DNA of 64,000 bases, taken from positions 455,929 through 519,928 of the forward strand of contig CAUYUJ010015715.1 in assembly GCA_963575745.1 (NCBI GenBank). The letters are read 5' to 3'. Below the pieces are notes generated by a model. That model saw only the letters and a program-made list of their open reading frames with translations, was not told the DNA's origin and did no database searches. Source of the DNA: Prorocentrum cordatum. Its lineage: Eukaryota; Sar; Dinophyceae; Prorocentrales; Prorocentraceae. The stretch's first letter is position 1, and every line of letters begins with the position of its first letter. The translations under genes and the position numbers were made by a program. Of this stretch, positions 1-10,080 are shown in pieces.

Positions 1-867
1 TGCAGCTTTGCTTGGTGATCTCGCATCTGCAGACCGCCATTATGATCATGATGTTCCAGGGGCAGCAGCCGCCGACGATGAGGCCTTCGTGCAGCGGGTT
101 GAGGCGGAACGCGTTGCAGCATTCCTTGACCGCTCTGGCGTGGAGAAGGGGGCAGTTCGGAAGAAGGCGGCGTTCCAGGATCGGTTTGACTGGTCCAGTG
201 CACTGGCTGAGGCGGGCTTAGGCGAGGATGTCCACCCTGACAATCTAGAGTTTGAAGCGGCGATGGCTGCAATGCACGAGGCCGACCTCGACGCTGTCGA
301 GCTGAGAGCCCGCGCGGCGGCAGCTCGCGCGGAGCGATTGGCGAAGGAGGCTGCAGAGGCTGCAGACGCTGCCCGCGAGGCAACGCCGGCGACCCTGGCT
401 TCGGCAACTCCGCCACCGCCGCCGCCGCATCATCCACCTGATCCACCCAGTGATGGGGGCGATGCCGGCGGCGACGTCGGCGACGACCCGCGCGTCACCC
501 TGGTCGTCGGATTGTGGTGTGAGGGCAGCCTGGCTGGGGCAGATGTGTTGCGGGATCGAGCCAGGGCGATGATCTCTAGCAAGATCGGTGGCGGCGGTCT
601 GTCTCTGATGCGGCTCGACGAAGACATGCCCTCCGGAGAGCGCGAACGGGCATGTGTGCTCGTGAAGTGGATTGACCCATCGCGGCTCACAGGACGCCGC
701 GTGCGTATCGATTGTTCCCGGGACCCTCCCCGTGCAGTGTGGCCTACGCAGGGGTGGTCACCATTGCGATCATTCGCCGCTGCCCGCGTGATCCATCCCG
801 ACGTCGGCTACACCGTGGAAAAGGTGAAGACCTTCGTGAATACGGTGGTGCAGCCGCAGACGATGAG
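1..867 (+). CDS. Hypothetical protein, exon open at the left edge
   Basis: A GC-rich reading frame runs in from the left window edge and has no ATG of its own, so the gene starts outside the window. It encodes an acidic, Ala/Glu-rich helical part (about residues 25-125), a Pro/His-rich linker, and a more globular part containing VTLVVGLWCEG and VLVKWIDPSRLTGRRVRI. The exon probably ends after ATG AG at 867, where GT follows at 868. The phase (two bases left over) matches an acceptor CAG at 1323-1325, which joins it to the zinc-finger exon downstream. I do not recognise the globular part. The codon positions are strongly GC-ending, as in the other convincing exons here. Confidence 0.6.
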
Positions 868-1325
868 GTCATGCGGGGGCACGCGTGCTCAACAACACAC
901 TCAAGTCTTCATCCTCCCCAGTCTTCCTCTTCCTCCTCCTCCCCAGTTTTCTCCTTCTCCTTCTCCTTCTCCTCCTCCCCAGATCCCCCCCCCGCGTTGC
1001 TGGTTGGTCGGTTGTTTGGCTGGATTTGGTCGGCCGTGATCGATTCGGCGATGTTAAAGGTGGTACTTGGTTGGTTGGTTGATTGGCTGGTTGGGCAGGT
1101 TGGCTGGTATTTGCCCAAAGCGCGCATTGCGCGGGCGTCGGGGAGGGGGCGCGCGGTCCCGGGCCCCATGGCCCGCGTGGGCCGATCAGTTGTGGAGCTG
1201 GAGCGGAGCTGGAGCTCAACCTGTTGTCATATAGTATATAGTTGTGTCGTGGCACTCCTGTTCCCCAGACGGGTAGCAGGTGCGTCGAGAAGCCACGTGT
1301 GTTGGGTGAATGGAATTGCACCCAG

Positions 1326-1746
1326 GTTGAAGCGCATGGCAGAGCTTGCATTATCGGCACTCGGCGGCGATGAAGCTGACACCATCACCGCGTGCTGCTT
1401 GTGCGAGGCAGAGATCGATGAGCCAGCGCGCGAGTGTGCGATGTGCGCGCTCACGTTCCACGAGTCGTGCGGCCAGCTGGTCGCAGAGCAGCTCGCTGGG
1501 TCACCGCACATGGTTCGCCCTGCGGACGCCGTCGGCGCCGACGGCTGGCTCTGCGATTGGGCCGACGTCGGTCGCGGCGGGAACCAGCTCTGCCTGGCGC
1601 GCAGGCAGTGGCTGTACGACGGCGAGGCGGCGGGGCGGCAGGGTCTGTCAGGAGTCGGGCCGGGGCCGGGGTCCCCCGTGGGGTCCCGCCATCGTCGTCT
1701 CGTCGTCCTTCCTGGGCAGGAGGCTCCTATCCTCCTGAGCTCCTGA
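1326..1746 (+). CDS. PHD/RING-like zinc-finger exon of the same gene
   Basis: This exon follows a 458-bp GT-AG intron (868-1325), and the reading phase joins exactly to the upstream exon. Counting from the in-frame ATG at 1336, Cys20/21 and Cys23 form a C-x-C or C-x2-C pair, followed by C34-x2-C37-x4-H42-x2-C45. That is the knuckle and Cys4-His-Cys spacing of PHD and RING treble-clef fingers. Further Cys residues near 75 and 86 could complete a second zinc site. Such fingers read histone tails or act in ubiquitin transfer, and the sequence does not decide which. The frame closes at the TGA 1744-1746, but the conserved part fades after about 1645, so an unseen donor may lie there. The first ATG at 1336 could also be a real start. 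Confidence 0.55.
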
Positions 1747-2583
1747 GCCTGCCTGCGCACATCCCTCGACGTATCATATTCAGAGTAGTGTTATACTCCT
1801 GGCATTCTGCTGGACTTCTCTCGCCACCGCCCTGCCACGCCCTCCCTTCGTCAAGTTCCCGGCCCGACCCCGCATCGTCTCAACCCCTCAACCCCGTCAC
1901 ATCGGCGCTCCGTCGTCATCTCGTCCCGTCCCGTCCCGTCTGCGTCGCTTGATCGTCGCCCTCGCCCCCCCTCCGCCCCCCCCCCCGCCGCCGCCCCACC
2001 TCCCCCCCTCGCCCGCCTGGCGCCAGGCGCCACGACCCGCGCCTCCAGCAGGCTGACGCTGATGACGCAGACGGCCGGCGGCCTCCGCGGTGCGCGCCCG
2101 CCCGCCTACCTTCCATTGCCCCCCGTTCCATGGGCGAGGGTTGGATGCCGGGGGTAGGAGAAGCGGGCGTGGATGCGGAGGAGGCGGAGGAGGAGGATTA
2201 CGCGCCAACGCCCGATGGTAATGATAATGGAGAGGGAGAGGAGGAGAGATGATGGCCGGATAGGAACCGGAGGAGGGAGGCCCTCGGAGGAGGCGGGATG
2301 AGGAGGCAGGTGGAGGGCGGTCAGCGGTGGCATGATGAGTCATGATGAGGATGGAGGGCGATGATAATGCCGGATCACCGAGCGGGAGAGATGGCGAGAA
2401 GGGATCGGAGGGAGGACAGACAGCCAGCCATTATCATCATCATCCTCATCACCATCATCATCATAATCATCAACATCATCCTGATCATCATCATCATCAT
2501 CATCATCATCATCGTCATCATCATCATCATCATCATCACCCGTCAGCATCATCCTGTATTGTTGTATCCGTTGCGTTGCAGTT
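1747..2583. other. Non-coding stretch with ATC/CAT microsatellite
   Basis: No convincing exon is seen. C-runs occur near 1976-2010, and an imperfect (CAT/ATC)n microsatellite lies at about 2431-2538. Open frames here only translate simple repeats (poly-His or poly-Ile). Confidence 0.7.
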
Positions 2584-2727
2584 TTGGCCGCCAAGGTCCG
2601 CGCGCGCCGCGCTTCGGCGCTCGGCGCTCGGGCGCTCGGCCGCGGCATGGCGGGCCTGGGCCGCGGCCGCCGCGAGCCCGGGCCCTCGCTGGAGGAGGAG
2701 GCCGAGGCCGCCGCGCTGATCGCCAAG
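2584..2727 (+). CDS. Possible exon upstream of the poly(A) tract
   Basis: The frame starts at an ATG or alternative start near 2584 and encodes an Arg/Ala-rich segment ending in EEEAEAAALIAK. AAG at 2725-2727 is followed by GC, a donor type used repeatedly in this window. The next frame (from about 2998, after CAG at 2995-2997) would then be joined across an intron made almost only of A. The phases of this donor and acceptor do not match for the long frame downstream, so the exact junction is unresolved and the exon is only a candidate. Confidence 0.3.
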
Positions 2728-2735
2728 GCGGGGAA

Positions 2736-2759
2736 AGGAAAAAAGAAAACAAAAAAAAG

Positions 2760-2841
<82 letters not shown>

Positions 2842-2865
2842 AAAAAAAAAAATAAATAAAAAAAA

Positions 2866-2963
<98 letters not shown>

Positions 2964-2975
2964 AAAAAAAAAGAA
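2736..2975. repeat. Poly(A) tract of about 240 bp
   Basis: About 240 bases of nearly pure A on the plus strand, broken by single T or G bases. It sits between two GC-rich coding-like stretches. It may be most of a short intron or an expanded retroposon tail. Its length may also be partly an assembly or sequencing artefact. Confidence 0.9.
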
Positions 2976-3004
2976 AGGGGAAGTGCGGCCCGCCCAGCCC
3001 GCCG

Positions 3005-4762
3005 GTGGTCGCGGCCGCGGCGGCCGCGGCGGACGCGGCGGACGCGGCGGACGCGGCGCCGCTGGCGCCGCGGCTGGCGCCTGGCGCGGGCGGCCCGTCG
3101 CCCGGCGCTGACGCAGGCGACGCTGGCGCTGGCGCCGACGCCGCTGACGCCGACGCCGCCGACGCCGCCGACGCCGACGCCGACGCCGACGCGCCGCGGC
3201 GCAAGCGCGCGCGCCGGTCGCGCCGCGGCGGCAGAGCAGTGGCAGAGCGCGAGGGGCGCCGCGCAGAGAGCCCGGCGCCGGACGGCCCGTCATCCGACGA
3301 GTGCTGGGGCCCCTGGCGGCCGCCCCCCCGTCGCGATGCTGAGCGAGATGCGGGGGCCGAAGCTGGGGCCCGACGTGATGACGACCATCGTGGGCAGCCG
3401 GCTGAGCCAGATGCGGGGGCCGGAGCTGGAGTCCAACGTCATCGTGAGCATCGTGGTGGCCAGCATGCAGTGCGAGATGTGGGGGTGTGGGGTGGCACAG
3501 CTGAAGCCCACCGACCTGCTGAGCGAGATGCGGGAGCCGAAGCTGGAGCACACCGTCGTCAGCATCAGCCTGATCATCATCAGCCTCAGCCGCCTGGCGC
3601 TGGCGCGGTCAGCGCGGTCGACCTTGCGGCCAGATCGGCCTACGGAGCCGGAGGCGCGCCCCGCGGAGGGCCGCGCGCGCCCAGGACGCCGCCTCGCGTG
3701 CCGACACCCACGCCGCGCGCGAAGAGGAGGCCGCGCGATGTGGCGGCGCCGACGGCCTCGCCCGCGATGTCTGTCGCCGCGGCAGCAGCTGGGGCGGCGC
3801 TCGCTGCCGCCCAGGCCAAGGATGCGGCAGCGGCCAAGGCTGGCCCATGGGCCCTGGACCTGGACAAGGGCAAGGACATGGACAGGGACAAGGACCAGGG
3901 CAAGGACAAGAACAAGGACAAGGGCCATAGCAAGGACACGGACAAGGACACGGACCAGGGCAAGGACAAGAACAAGGACAAGGGCGACAAGGGCCATGGC
4001 AAGGACAAGGACACGGACACGGACCAGGGCAAGGACAAGAACAAGGACAAGGACCAGGGCAAGGACAAGTACACGGACCAGATCAAGGGCAAGGACAAGG
4101 ACACGGACACCGGCATCAAGGCCAAGGGCGCGGGCAAGGAGGGCCAGGGCTCCCGGGCTCGCGCCAAGGGCACGGTGGCCAAGTCCAAGCGTGGGGCGAG
4201 GCCGCCCGGGCCGAGGCCCCCGCCGGGGCCGCCGCCCAGCCACCGAGCCCGCCCCCCCCCCTCCGGGCCGCCCCCAGCGGGGCACCCGGGGCACCCGGCC
4301 GCCCCGGCCGCCAGCTCCAGGACTGGCCACGGGACTGGCAGCCCGGGCGCCGCCGCGGCCGCGGGCGCAGCCCGCGTCGCTGGCCGCGCCGTCGCTCCCG
4401 CATCGCGCCACTTCGCCCTCCAGTTGCCGCTGGCGCGTTGGGGGCGGTGGTCGGTCCGAGGCGTCGCCGCCGCTGCGGCGACGCGGCCGCCCGACCCGAC
4501 GCAGCCGCCGCGGCCGATGGAGCGGATGCGGCCGCCTGGGGCCGATGACTTCCCGGCGCGGCTCGCCGACCTGCCGCGCCTCGAGGCGTCCCTGGATGAG
4601 ATGGCGAACGCGGTGGCGCAGCTCCTGCACCGCGGCGTCTGGACGATGTCGCTCTCGGACGAGTTCTGCGGCGCGGTGATGCACATCGTGCACGAGGCCG
4701 CGCGGCTCCTCGAGGAGAGCGGCGAGGAGGCAACGCTGCCAGAGCAGCTCGGGCCGCTCTGA
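3005..4762 (+). CDS. Low-complexity Lys/Asp-repeat protein, C-terminal exon
   Basis: A 585-codon frame closing with TGA at 4760-4762. There is no ATG at its 5' end (GTG at 3005), so it is an exon rather than a complete gene. In order it encodes an Ala/Asp-rich stretch, a basic cluster (PRRKRARRSRRGGR, a likely nuclear localisation signal), a 21-residue repeat, a region of KDKDTDQGKDKNKDKG-type repeats (about residues 285-375), a Pro/Ala-rich linker, and a 75-residue C-terminal segment of mixed composition including LPRLEASLDEMANAVAQLL and SDEFCGAVMHIVHEAARLLEE. That last, amphipathic helical part looks like the only folded piece. The family is unknown. AATAAA follows the stop closely. Confidence 0.55.
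   Translation: MVAAAAAAADAADAADAAPLAPRLAPGAGGPSPGADAGDAGAGADAADADAADAADADADADAPRRKRARRSRRGGRAVAEREGRRAESPAPDGPSSDECWGPWRPPPRRDAERDAGAEAGARRDDDHRGQPAEPDAGAGAGVQRHREHRGGQHAVRDVGVWGGTAEAHRPAERDAGAEAGAHRRQHQPDHHQPQPPGAGAVSAVDLAARSAYGAGGAPRGGPRAPRTPPRVPTPTPRAKRRPRDVAAPTASPAMSVAAAAAGAALAAAQAKDAAAAKAGPWALDLDKGKDMDRDKDQGKDKNKDKGHSKDTDKDTDQGKDKNKDKGDKGHGKDKDTDTDQGKDKNKDKDQGKDKYTDQIKGKDKDTDTGIKAKGAGKEGQGSRARAKGTVAKSKRGARPPGPRPPPGPPPSHRARPPPSGPPPAGHPGHPAAPAASSRTGHGTGSPGAAAAAGAARVAGRAVAPASRHFALQLPLARWGRWSVRGVAAAAATRPPDPTQPPRPMERMRPPGADDFPARLADLPRLEASLDEMANAVAQLLHRGVWTMSLSDEFCGAVMHIVHEAARLLEESGEEATLPEQLGPL
3339..3590 (+). repeat. 63-bp coding tandem repeat
   Basis: The anchor CTGAGC(G/C)AG recurs at 3339, 3402 and 3519, giving a 63-bp unit (21 codons) with one shortened copy. 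The repeat is open in more than one frame. In the +3336 frame it reads as LSEMRGPKL-type units. Confidence 0.7.
3860..4125 (+). repeat. GGCAAGGACAAG-type coding repeat
   Basis: Degenerate units of 6 to 18 bp encode alternating Lys, Asp, Gly and Gln (GKDKNKDKG and DTDQGKDK). The reverse strand reads as Leu/Val-rich shadow frames, which are not genes. Confidence 0.8.
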
Positions 4763-5145
4763 GTAAGGAATAAAGCATGTCATCATCATCCTCCTCCTCG
4801 TCGTCATCGTTGCATCCCCCACTGGCCCCCCGCTCCTTGGCTCGCCATATGTGTCGGAGGCGCGCTCTCAACGCCACCCCTCCTCCATCCTCATCCCCCC
4901 CCCTCCTCCTTCCCACGCCTCCCGCCCTCTCACTCCGCCGACCCCCCCCTATCCGCGCCTCCCCCCTCCTCCTCACCCCCGCCCCGCCCACCGCCCCGCG
5001 TCGCGCGAGCCCATCTCGACGACCGTCTCCACCGTCCCCGCCCTCCCCTCATTCTCAACGTCGACGGTGTCACGCGCGCCCGACTGTGCTCCAGTGCCAC
5101 AACAGTGCCGCCAGATATCCCACGCCTTCCCACTCGCGTGATCCA
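4763..5145. other. C-rich non-coding stretch
   Basis: After AATAAA just past the preceding stop codon, the DNA is pyrimidine-rich with C-runs. No exon is recognised before the satellite begins. Confidence 0.6.
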
Positions 5146-6440
5146 TCACACATGTGCAGTACATCACCAAAAACGTGAAGTAGTTCACCAAATTCGCGCA
5201 GTAAATCACTACATATGTGAAGCATCTCACAAAACATGTGAAGTAGTTCACCATCCATGTGATGTACTCCGCCAAAAATGTGAACTAGTTCACCACATTC
5301 GTGACGTAGTTCATTAAAAGTGTGAAGTAGTTCACAAAATGTGTGAACTAGTTCACTAAATATGCGACGTGAATCACCACATTCGCGAAGTAACTCACCA
5401 AATGTGTGAATTGGTTCACCAAATCCGTGAACTAGTTCACTAAATGCGCGAATTGGTTCACCAAATATGCACGGTAACTCGCCAAATATGTGAAGTACTT
5501 CACCAAATTCGTGAACTAGTTCACTAAATATGTGAAGTACTTCACCAAACATGTGAATTGATTCACCAACCATGTGAGGTACTCCACCAATACTGTGAAT
5601 TAGTTCACCAAATTCGTGACGTAATTCATCATAAGTGTGAAGTAGTTCACTAAATATGTGAACTAGTTCACTAAATATGCGAAGTGAATCACCAAATGCG
5701 TGAAATAACTCACCAAATGTGTGAATTAGTTCACCAAATTCGTGAACTAGTTCACTAAATGCGCGAAGTGGTTCACCAAATATGTAAGGTACCTCGCCAA
5801 ATATGTGAAGTAGTTCACCAAATTCGTGAACTAGTTCACTAAACATGTGAAGTAGTTCACCAAACATGTGAATTGATTCACCAAACATGTGACGTCACTC
5901 GCCAAATCTGTGAATTAGTTCACCAAGTTCGTCCAGTATTTCACTACGCACGTGACGGGTACCACTGCGCATGTGAATGAATTCGCCAAAATCTGTGAGG
6001 TAATTCACGAAATGTGGGAAGTAGTTCACCAAATCCGCGAACTGGTTCACTAAAATTGTGAGGTAATTCATTAAATATGTGAACTAGTTCACTAAATCCG
6101 TGAACTGGTTCACCAAATCCGCGAACTGGTTCACCAAATCCGCGAACTGGTTCACCAAATTCGTGAATTAGTCCACAGAATCTGTGAAGCAATTCACCAA
6201 AACTGCGAATTGATTCGCCAAACATGTGAAGTACATCATCAAATATGTGAAGTAGTTCACCAAATGCGTGGATTAGTTCACTTAGTATGTGAAGTAGTTC
6301 ACAAAACGTGTGACATGACGTACCAAATATGTGAACTACTTCACCAAATGTGTGACATAGGTCATTAAATTCGTGCAGTAGTTGACTACATATGTGACGT
6401 GGTAAACATAATGTGTGTAGAGTAGTATGTCGCTAAATCT
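5146..6440. repeat. Strand-symmetric 21-bp satellite array
   Basis: About 60 units of 21 bp. Each unit is a 14-bp palindrome or near-palindrome, GTGAACTAGTTCAC, plus a 7-bp spacer such as CAAATAT. The exact palindrome occurs at least eight times. On the minus strand 5133-5888 reads without a stop as 36 heptads of FGELLH type. Aligning these heptads shows that heptads 1-15 match 16-30 position by position, which gives a higher-order period of 315 bp (copies 5574-5888 and 5259-5573, with a third partial copy below). Beyond 5888 the frame changes twice (5944-6225, then about 6226-6440) and the higher-order order is lost. The open frames arise because 21 is a multiple of 3. I do not regard them as genes. 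Confidence 0.9.
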
Positions 6441-6584
6441 GCGACGTAGCGTCTGATCAGGTGCTGCCCCGTCAACTGGATTCGAAGCCTGCGCTGTGTC
6501 AGACCATCGATGCGAGCTCTGACATATCGTCTTGCGCGAGCTATTGTTGCGTCGACGGGGCGTCCACCCCACCACCAGTAGCAC

Positions 6585-7103
6585 ATGTTGGCTCACATGG
6601 CCACTTGTCAGGTTGAATTGTCGCGCTCCCGACCCGAGCCCTTCTGCGCATACCCGGCTCGCATCCGCTGTCGCATCCGCGTCATGTTCCGCCAGCCCAC
6701 CGTCGTTGGTGATCGCCCGCCGCAGCCCTACCGTATGGTTCGCATCCCGGGTCAGAGGATCGGCTTGATGGCAGTCGATCCTGGGCTCATTACCGAGTAC
6801 GGTGGCGTTGTGCTGACAGATGTGCTTCGCCCGTGCACAGACTTCCGTCTGGACAGAACCTTCCCCGGAAAGTGCCACGTCACGCACGAGCTTCGCTGCG
6901 TCGACGCCGTGGATCGCTACTTCGACCCGGCCATCGACATGCCGATCCCGACGCTCTTCTGCATCAAGTGCGGGGCGCACACCAATGGGTGGAGGCGCGC
7001 GCTCAGCTTGTCGCTGCGCTCTGTGTGTAAGGACGTGGACACCCGCACGCAGTACTACAAGCAGTGCGCAGTGCGGTTGAGTCAGGGCACCAAACCATAT
7101 TGA
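6585..7103 (+). CDS. Small Cys-containing protein with C-x2-C-G-A motif
   Basis: A complete-looking 172-codon frame from ATG 6585 to TGA 7101-7103. The N-terminal third is basic with scattered Cys. The C-terminal 60 residues contain FCIKCGAHTNGWRRALS followed by VCKDV and YYKQCAVRLSQGTKPY. The layout C-x2-C-G-A, an Arg, a second Cys about 20 residues on, a basic run and a terminal (H/K)P resembles a small motif that I know from many uncharacterised dinoflagellate proteins. A zinc-ribbon role is possible but only two clear Cys pairs are visible. The start could be either ATG 6585 or ATG 6597, and upstream exons are possible. Confidence 0.55.
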   Translation: MLAHMATCQVELSRSRPEPFCAYPARIRCRIRVMFRQPTVVGDRPPQPYRMVRIPGQRIGLMAVDPGLITEYGGVVLTDVLRPCTDFRLDRTFPGKCHVTHELRCVDAVDRYFDPAIDMPIPTLFCIKCGAHTNGWRRALSLSLRSVCKDVDTRTQYYKQCAVRLSQGTKPY

Positions 7104-7850
7104 CCGCGCCATTCTATGTAATAGGGTCGGTGCTAGTATGTTGTAGTTACTTCGCCAGCGCCTCATGCATCCACATGTGATTGTGGGAGTAGGTCACATC
7201 TTGCATTGCGCTGCTGTGGCGTGCCTGTTGCCGCTCCGCTTCCAACACTCAGATCGGACATCTGTAGTAATTTGTCGTGAACACAATAAATGTGTCGCCA
7301 TGTGTGGGCGCATCCAGACTCATCGGGGGTAGGGTACGGGTAGGGGTATGTATACCACTCGGAGTGAAACGTGCCAGGGACGCGTTCATCATTGTTGTGC
7401 TAGACATTCCTGCATGGCCTGCATTGTATTAATTGACTGGGGTATGGGATGGCGTCGTTTGTCGATGTCGGCTCGTTGACTGCAGCCATTTTGGCACTGA
7501 CGCGCCCCACGGGCTGCGCCTTCACGTCGCGCGCCGTGCCGGGCCGTGTCGCGCCCCGCGGGATGCTCAGTCCGTCCGAGCGCTACTCGCAGGGCTTCAA
7601 CCCCGACGGCTCGCGGTGACCCGCTGCCCGTCCCCTCCGCCCCCCTCCCGCCCTCCCGTTCCCAAAACATTCAGGCCTAGATTTTGGAATGCCGTTCCAA
7701 CAACTGTCCGGCGGTCCGCCCTAGATTCTGGAATGCTGGTCCCAAGGTCCCAACACAACACAACGCAGTCCAGGAGGGAGATGACGCAAACGATGTGAAT
7801 AGTGACGACAATGGGTACGATGCGGATGATGATTATTCCACCCCGCTCTC
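7104..7850. other. Intergenic stretch
   Basis: No convincing exon. It contains a 12-base match to the DinoSL core (AGCCATTTTGGC) at 7484-7495, whose flanks do not match the rest of the leader, and short GGGTA-rich runs near 7327-7350. Confidence 0.5.
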
Positions 7851-7851
7851 A

Positions 7852-7973
7852 GGTACTCTTGGACTGAGGTCGACTACGGCGCCCCGGTCGTCGGCAACGG
7901 CGTCTACGTGAAGGTTGAGCCCACATGCACCCGGTCGTGGTGGTGGTGTCGGCGGCTGCAGCGCTGGCGCAAG
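7852..7973 (+). CDS. Candidate Trp-rich exon
   Basis: The frame encodes RYSWTEVDYGAPVVGNGVYV, then KVEPTCTRSWWWCRRLQRWRK, and ends at AAG 7971-7973 before GT. Composition and GC-ending codons look coding. It would be the first visible exon of the Trp-rich gene continued at 8235-8738, but the phase between this donor and the next exon's acceptor was not resolved. Confidence 0.35.
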
Positions 7974-8234
7974 GTCGTCATCCTCAGTCATCCTCCCCCC
8001 CCCCCCCCCTCGTCCTCCTCCTCCGCTGGGACTCCTTCCTCCTCCTCCCTCCTCCTCAGGACCCCCTCCTCCTCTCCATGTCCCTCCATCCTTCTGGGTG
8101 GCGCCGCGCGGGCCGCGCGGTGATCCGCGCGGCCCGCCCGTCGCATCGTCGCTCCGCCCCCCGCCCCCAACGCACTCTCCCCCCCCGCCCCTCGTGTGTC
8201 AGTGTGTCAGTGTGCCCCTGCATCGCCCGCGTGG

Positions 8235-8738
8235 GCCCAGCGCGCATTGTGGGCGGGACATGGGGGGAGAACATTCTGACCCCCTCCGGAGAGGTGGACT
8301 GGCAGTTCGACGGCGCCACCCCGAGCAACTCGACTGCAGGGTGGAAGCTGGTGGGGAGGGGGCGAACACATCGCATCCACATCCACCCGTCGTCGCCCGG
8401 TCTGTGCAGACCCGGTTTTGAGTCATATCCGTTTTTTGATTGAATTCAAAACCCAGACAGGTCTTGAGTACGATCCAGGGTTTTGGTGCGCATTCACACG
8501 CCCCATATGTTGCGCAAGACCGCGTTTGCACAGATGTGGGTGATGGTGATGATGTGAGCTGCTTTGCGTTCGGCCTGATCAGGTCTGGAGGTGGTGGTGC
8601 GCGGACGCCTTCGACATCGCCACCACCGACCCGGACTTGATGGCCCCGGTGGCGGTGGCCGCGGCCCCGCGACCCGCGATCGCATCGCGCCAGGCCGGCG
8701 CCGCGTACCAGCCGTACCAGCCGTACCAGCCGTACTGA
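8235..8738 (+). CDS. Candidate two-exon Trp-rich 3' gene end
   Basis: One exon (about 8235-8350) encodes IVGGTWGENILTPSGEVDWQ followed by FDGATPSNSTAGWKL. A GT donor at 8351 and a CAG acceptor at 8580-8582 give an in-phase join to a final exon, 8583-8738 (52 codons), which begins VWRWWCADAFDIATTDPDLM and ends in a YQPYQPYQPY tail before TGA 8736-8738. The joined text GWKLVWRWWCADAF reads smoothly, which supports the intron. I do not recognise the family. The 5' border of the first exon is uncertain. Confidence 0.45.
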
Positions 8739-9142
8739 GCGGAGGGTGCGCATCGCAGCGAGCCGAGCGCCTGTGATCTGTTTTCCCTCCATCGTGCGCA
8801 GCGCTCTGCCAGGGCCGCTTCCGTCGCTTCCGTTGCGCTTGGTGTTCCCCGCGTGCGGGCGCGCACGACTGCCGGCGTCGACCGACGACTCTGAAGAGTC
8901 GGGGCCTCGGGTCTCGGGTTTCATCGCGTCGCCATCGCCTCTCCTGTCCTGTCCCTCTCTCCTGTCGCAGGGCCTCGTCGACTCGTCGCTCCTCTCTGTC
9001 CTGTCCCCCCCCCTGCCTCCTCCTTCGCCTCTCCTCGCATCCTCGCCATGCCCACTGTGTCTCCGAAGTGTCCTCCCTCCATCTCTCCGTCCTTCCACTG
9101 CCGCACCCCGTCCCCCCCCCCCCTCCCCCCACCCCGCCTCGT

Positions 9143-10080
9143 CCTCCTGTCCTGCCTGCGCCGCCATCGTGTCATCGTCGCCGCCGCCGCGCCCGCGCCG
9201 CGGGAGGTGCCTGGTGCTCGAGGTCGTCGCCTTCAGCTGCGGCAGGCTGCGGCGCTCGCCGCTCGCCTCTGCCGCTGGAGGCCCCCCCCCCCAGCGTCCG
9301 CGCGGCGCGCGCCGCCGGAGGATGAGGAGAGGCTGAGGAGAGGACCACGATGATGAGATGTTGAGGATTGGGGGGTGCAGGGAAGGGAGTTGGGGGCATG
9401 TGACATGTGGCAGGGCGAGGGGGCTGGGGCTGGGGGGCTGGGGGTGGTGGCGGGGGTGGGTGGGTGGAGGGCGGGATGGGATGGCACGCGGACGAGTGTG
9501 GTCACCTGCAGTAGGGAGCGGGAGGGGGGATGAGAAGTTCTCGAGGAGGAATACGAGGCTATATGACGATTTGACGCGATACTTGATAGCCAGGGTGGTG
9601 CGGAGGAGAGGGTGATGGTGCGGGATAACTCATAACTCAGCCTCCTCCTGTCCTGCCTGCGTCGTCATCGTGTCATCGTCGCCGTGCCGCGTCGCGGGAG
9701 GCGCCTGGACGGCGTCGTCGCCTTCGGCCCGAGCTGCGGCAGGCCGCGGCGCTCGCCGCTCGCCTCTGCCGCTGGAAGCCCCCCCCCCCCCCGGCGCCCC
9801 GACGTCCGCGCGGCGCGCGCCGCCGGAGGATGAGTAGAGGCTGAGTGGTTAGGTTGAGGATGGGAGGGCGTAGTGAAGGGAGCGCGCGCACGTGGCAGGG
9901 CGAGGTGGGTGGGCGGTGAGGGGGGCGGGGGGATGTGCGAGCATGCGGACGAGCGCGGTCCATGCAGTGGGCGGGGCGGGAGGGGGGATGAGAAGTTCTC
10001 GATGAGGAAGAGTATTGAAGAGAAGAGTATTATATAATCCAAAGGACGAGGATACGAGGATAGCCAGGATGATGCGGATG
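9143..10080. repeat. Segmental tandem duplication of about 450 bp
   Basis: Copy A (9143-9608) and copy B (9644-10080) share the same order of landmarks: CCTCCTGTCCTGCCTGCG, GTCATCGTGTCATCGTCGCC (in B; CCATCG... in A), GCGGCGCTCGCCGCTCGCC, a C-run, CGCGCGGCGCGCGCCGCCGG, GGAGGGGGGATGAGAAGTTC and a GATAGCCAGG end. Small indels distinguish them. Both copies keep a short open frame including RRSPLASAAG, so an exon could have been duplicated, but no splice-consistent gene was found. Confidence 0.75.

Noticed and set aside
2340-3551. Long frames on both strands through the poly(A) and ATC tracts (poly-Phe, poly-Lys, poly-His)
   Set aside because: They only translate homopolymers and trinucleotide repeats, with no coding composition outside them.
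5070-5888. Minus-strand 272-codon heptad protein in the satellite
   Set aside because: The open frame follows from a 21-bp period without a stop in that phase. It changes frame twice along the array and both strands read alike.
6455-6510. tRNA gene suggested by TTCGAATCC on the minus strand
   Set aside because: The would-be T stem does not pair and no acceptor or anticodon arms could be built.
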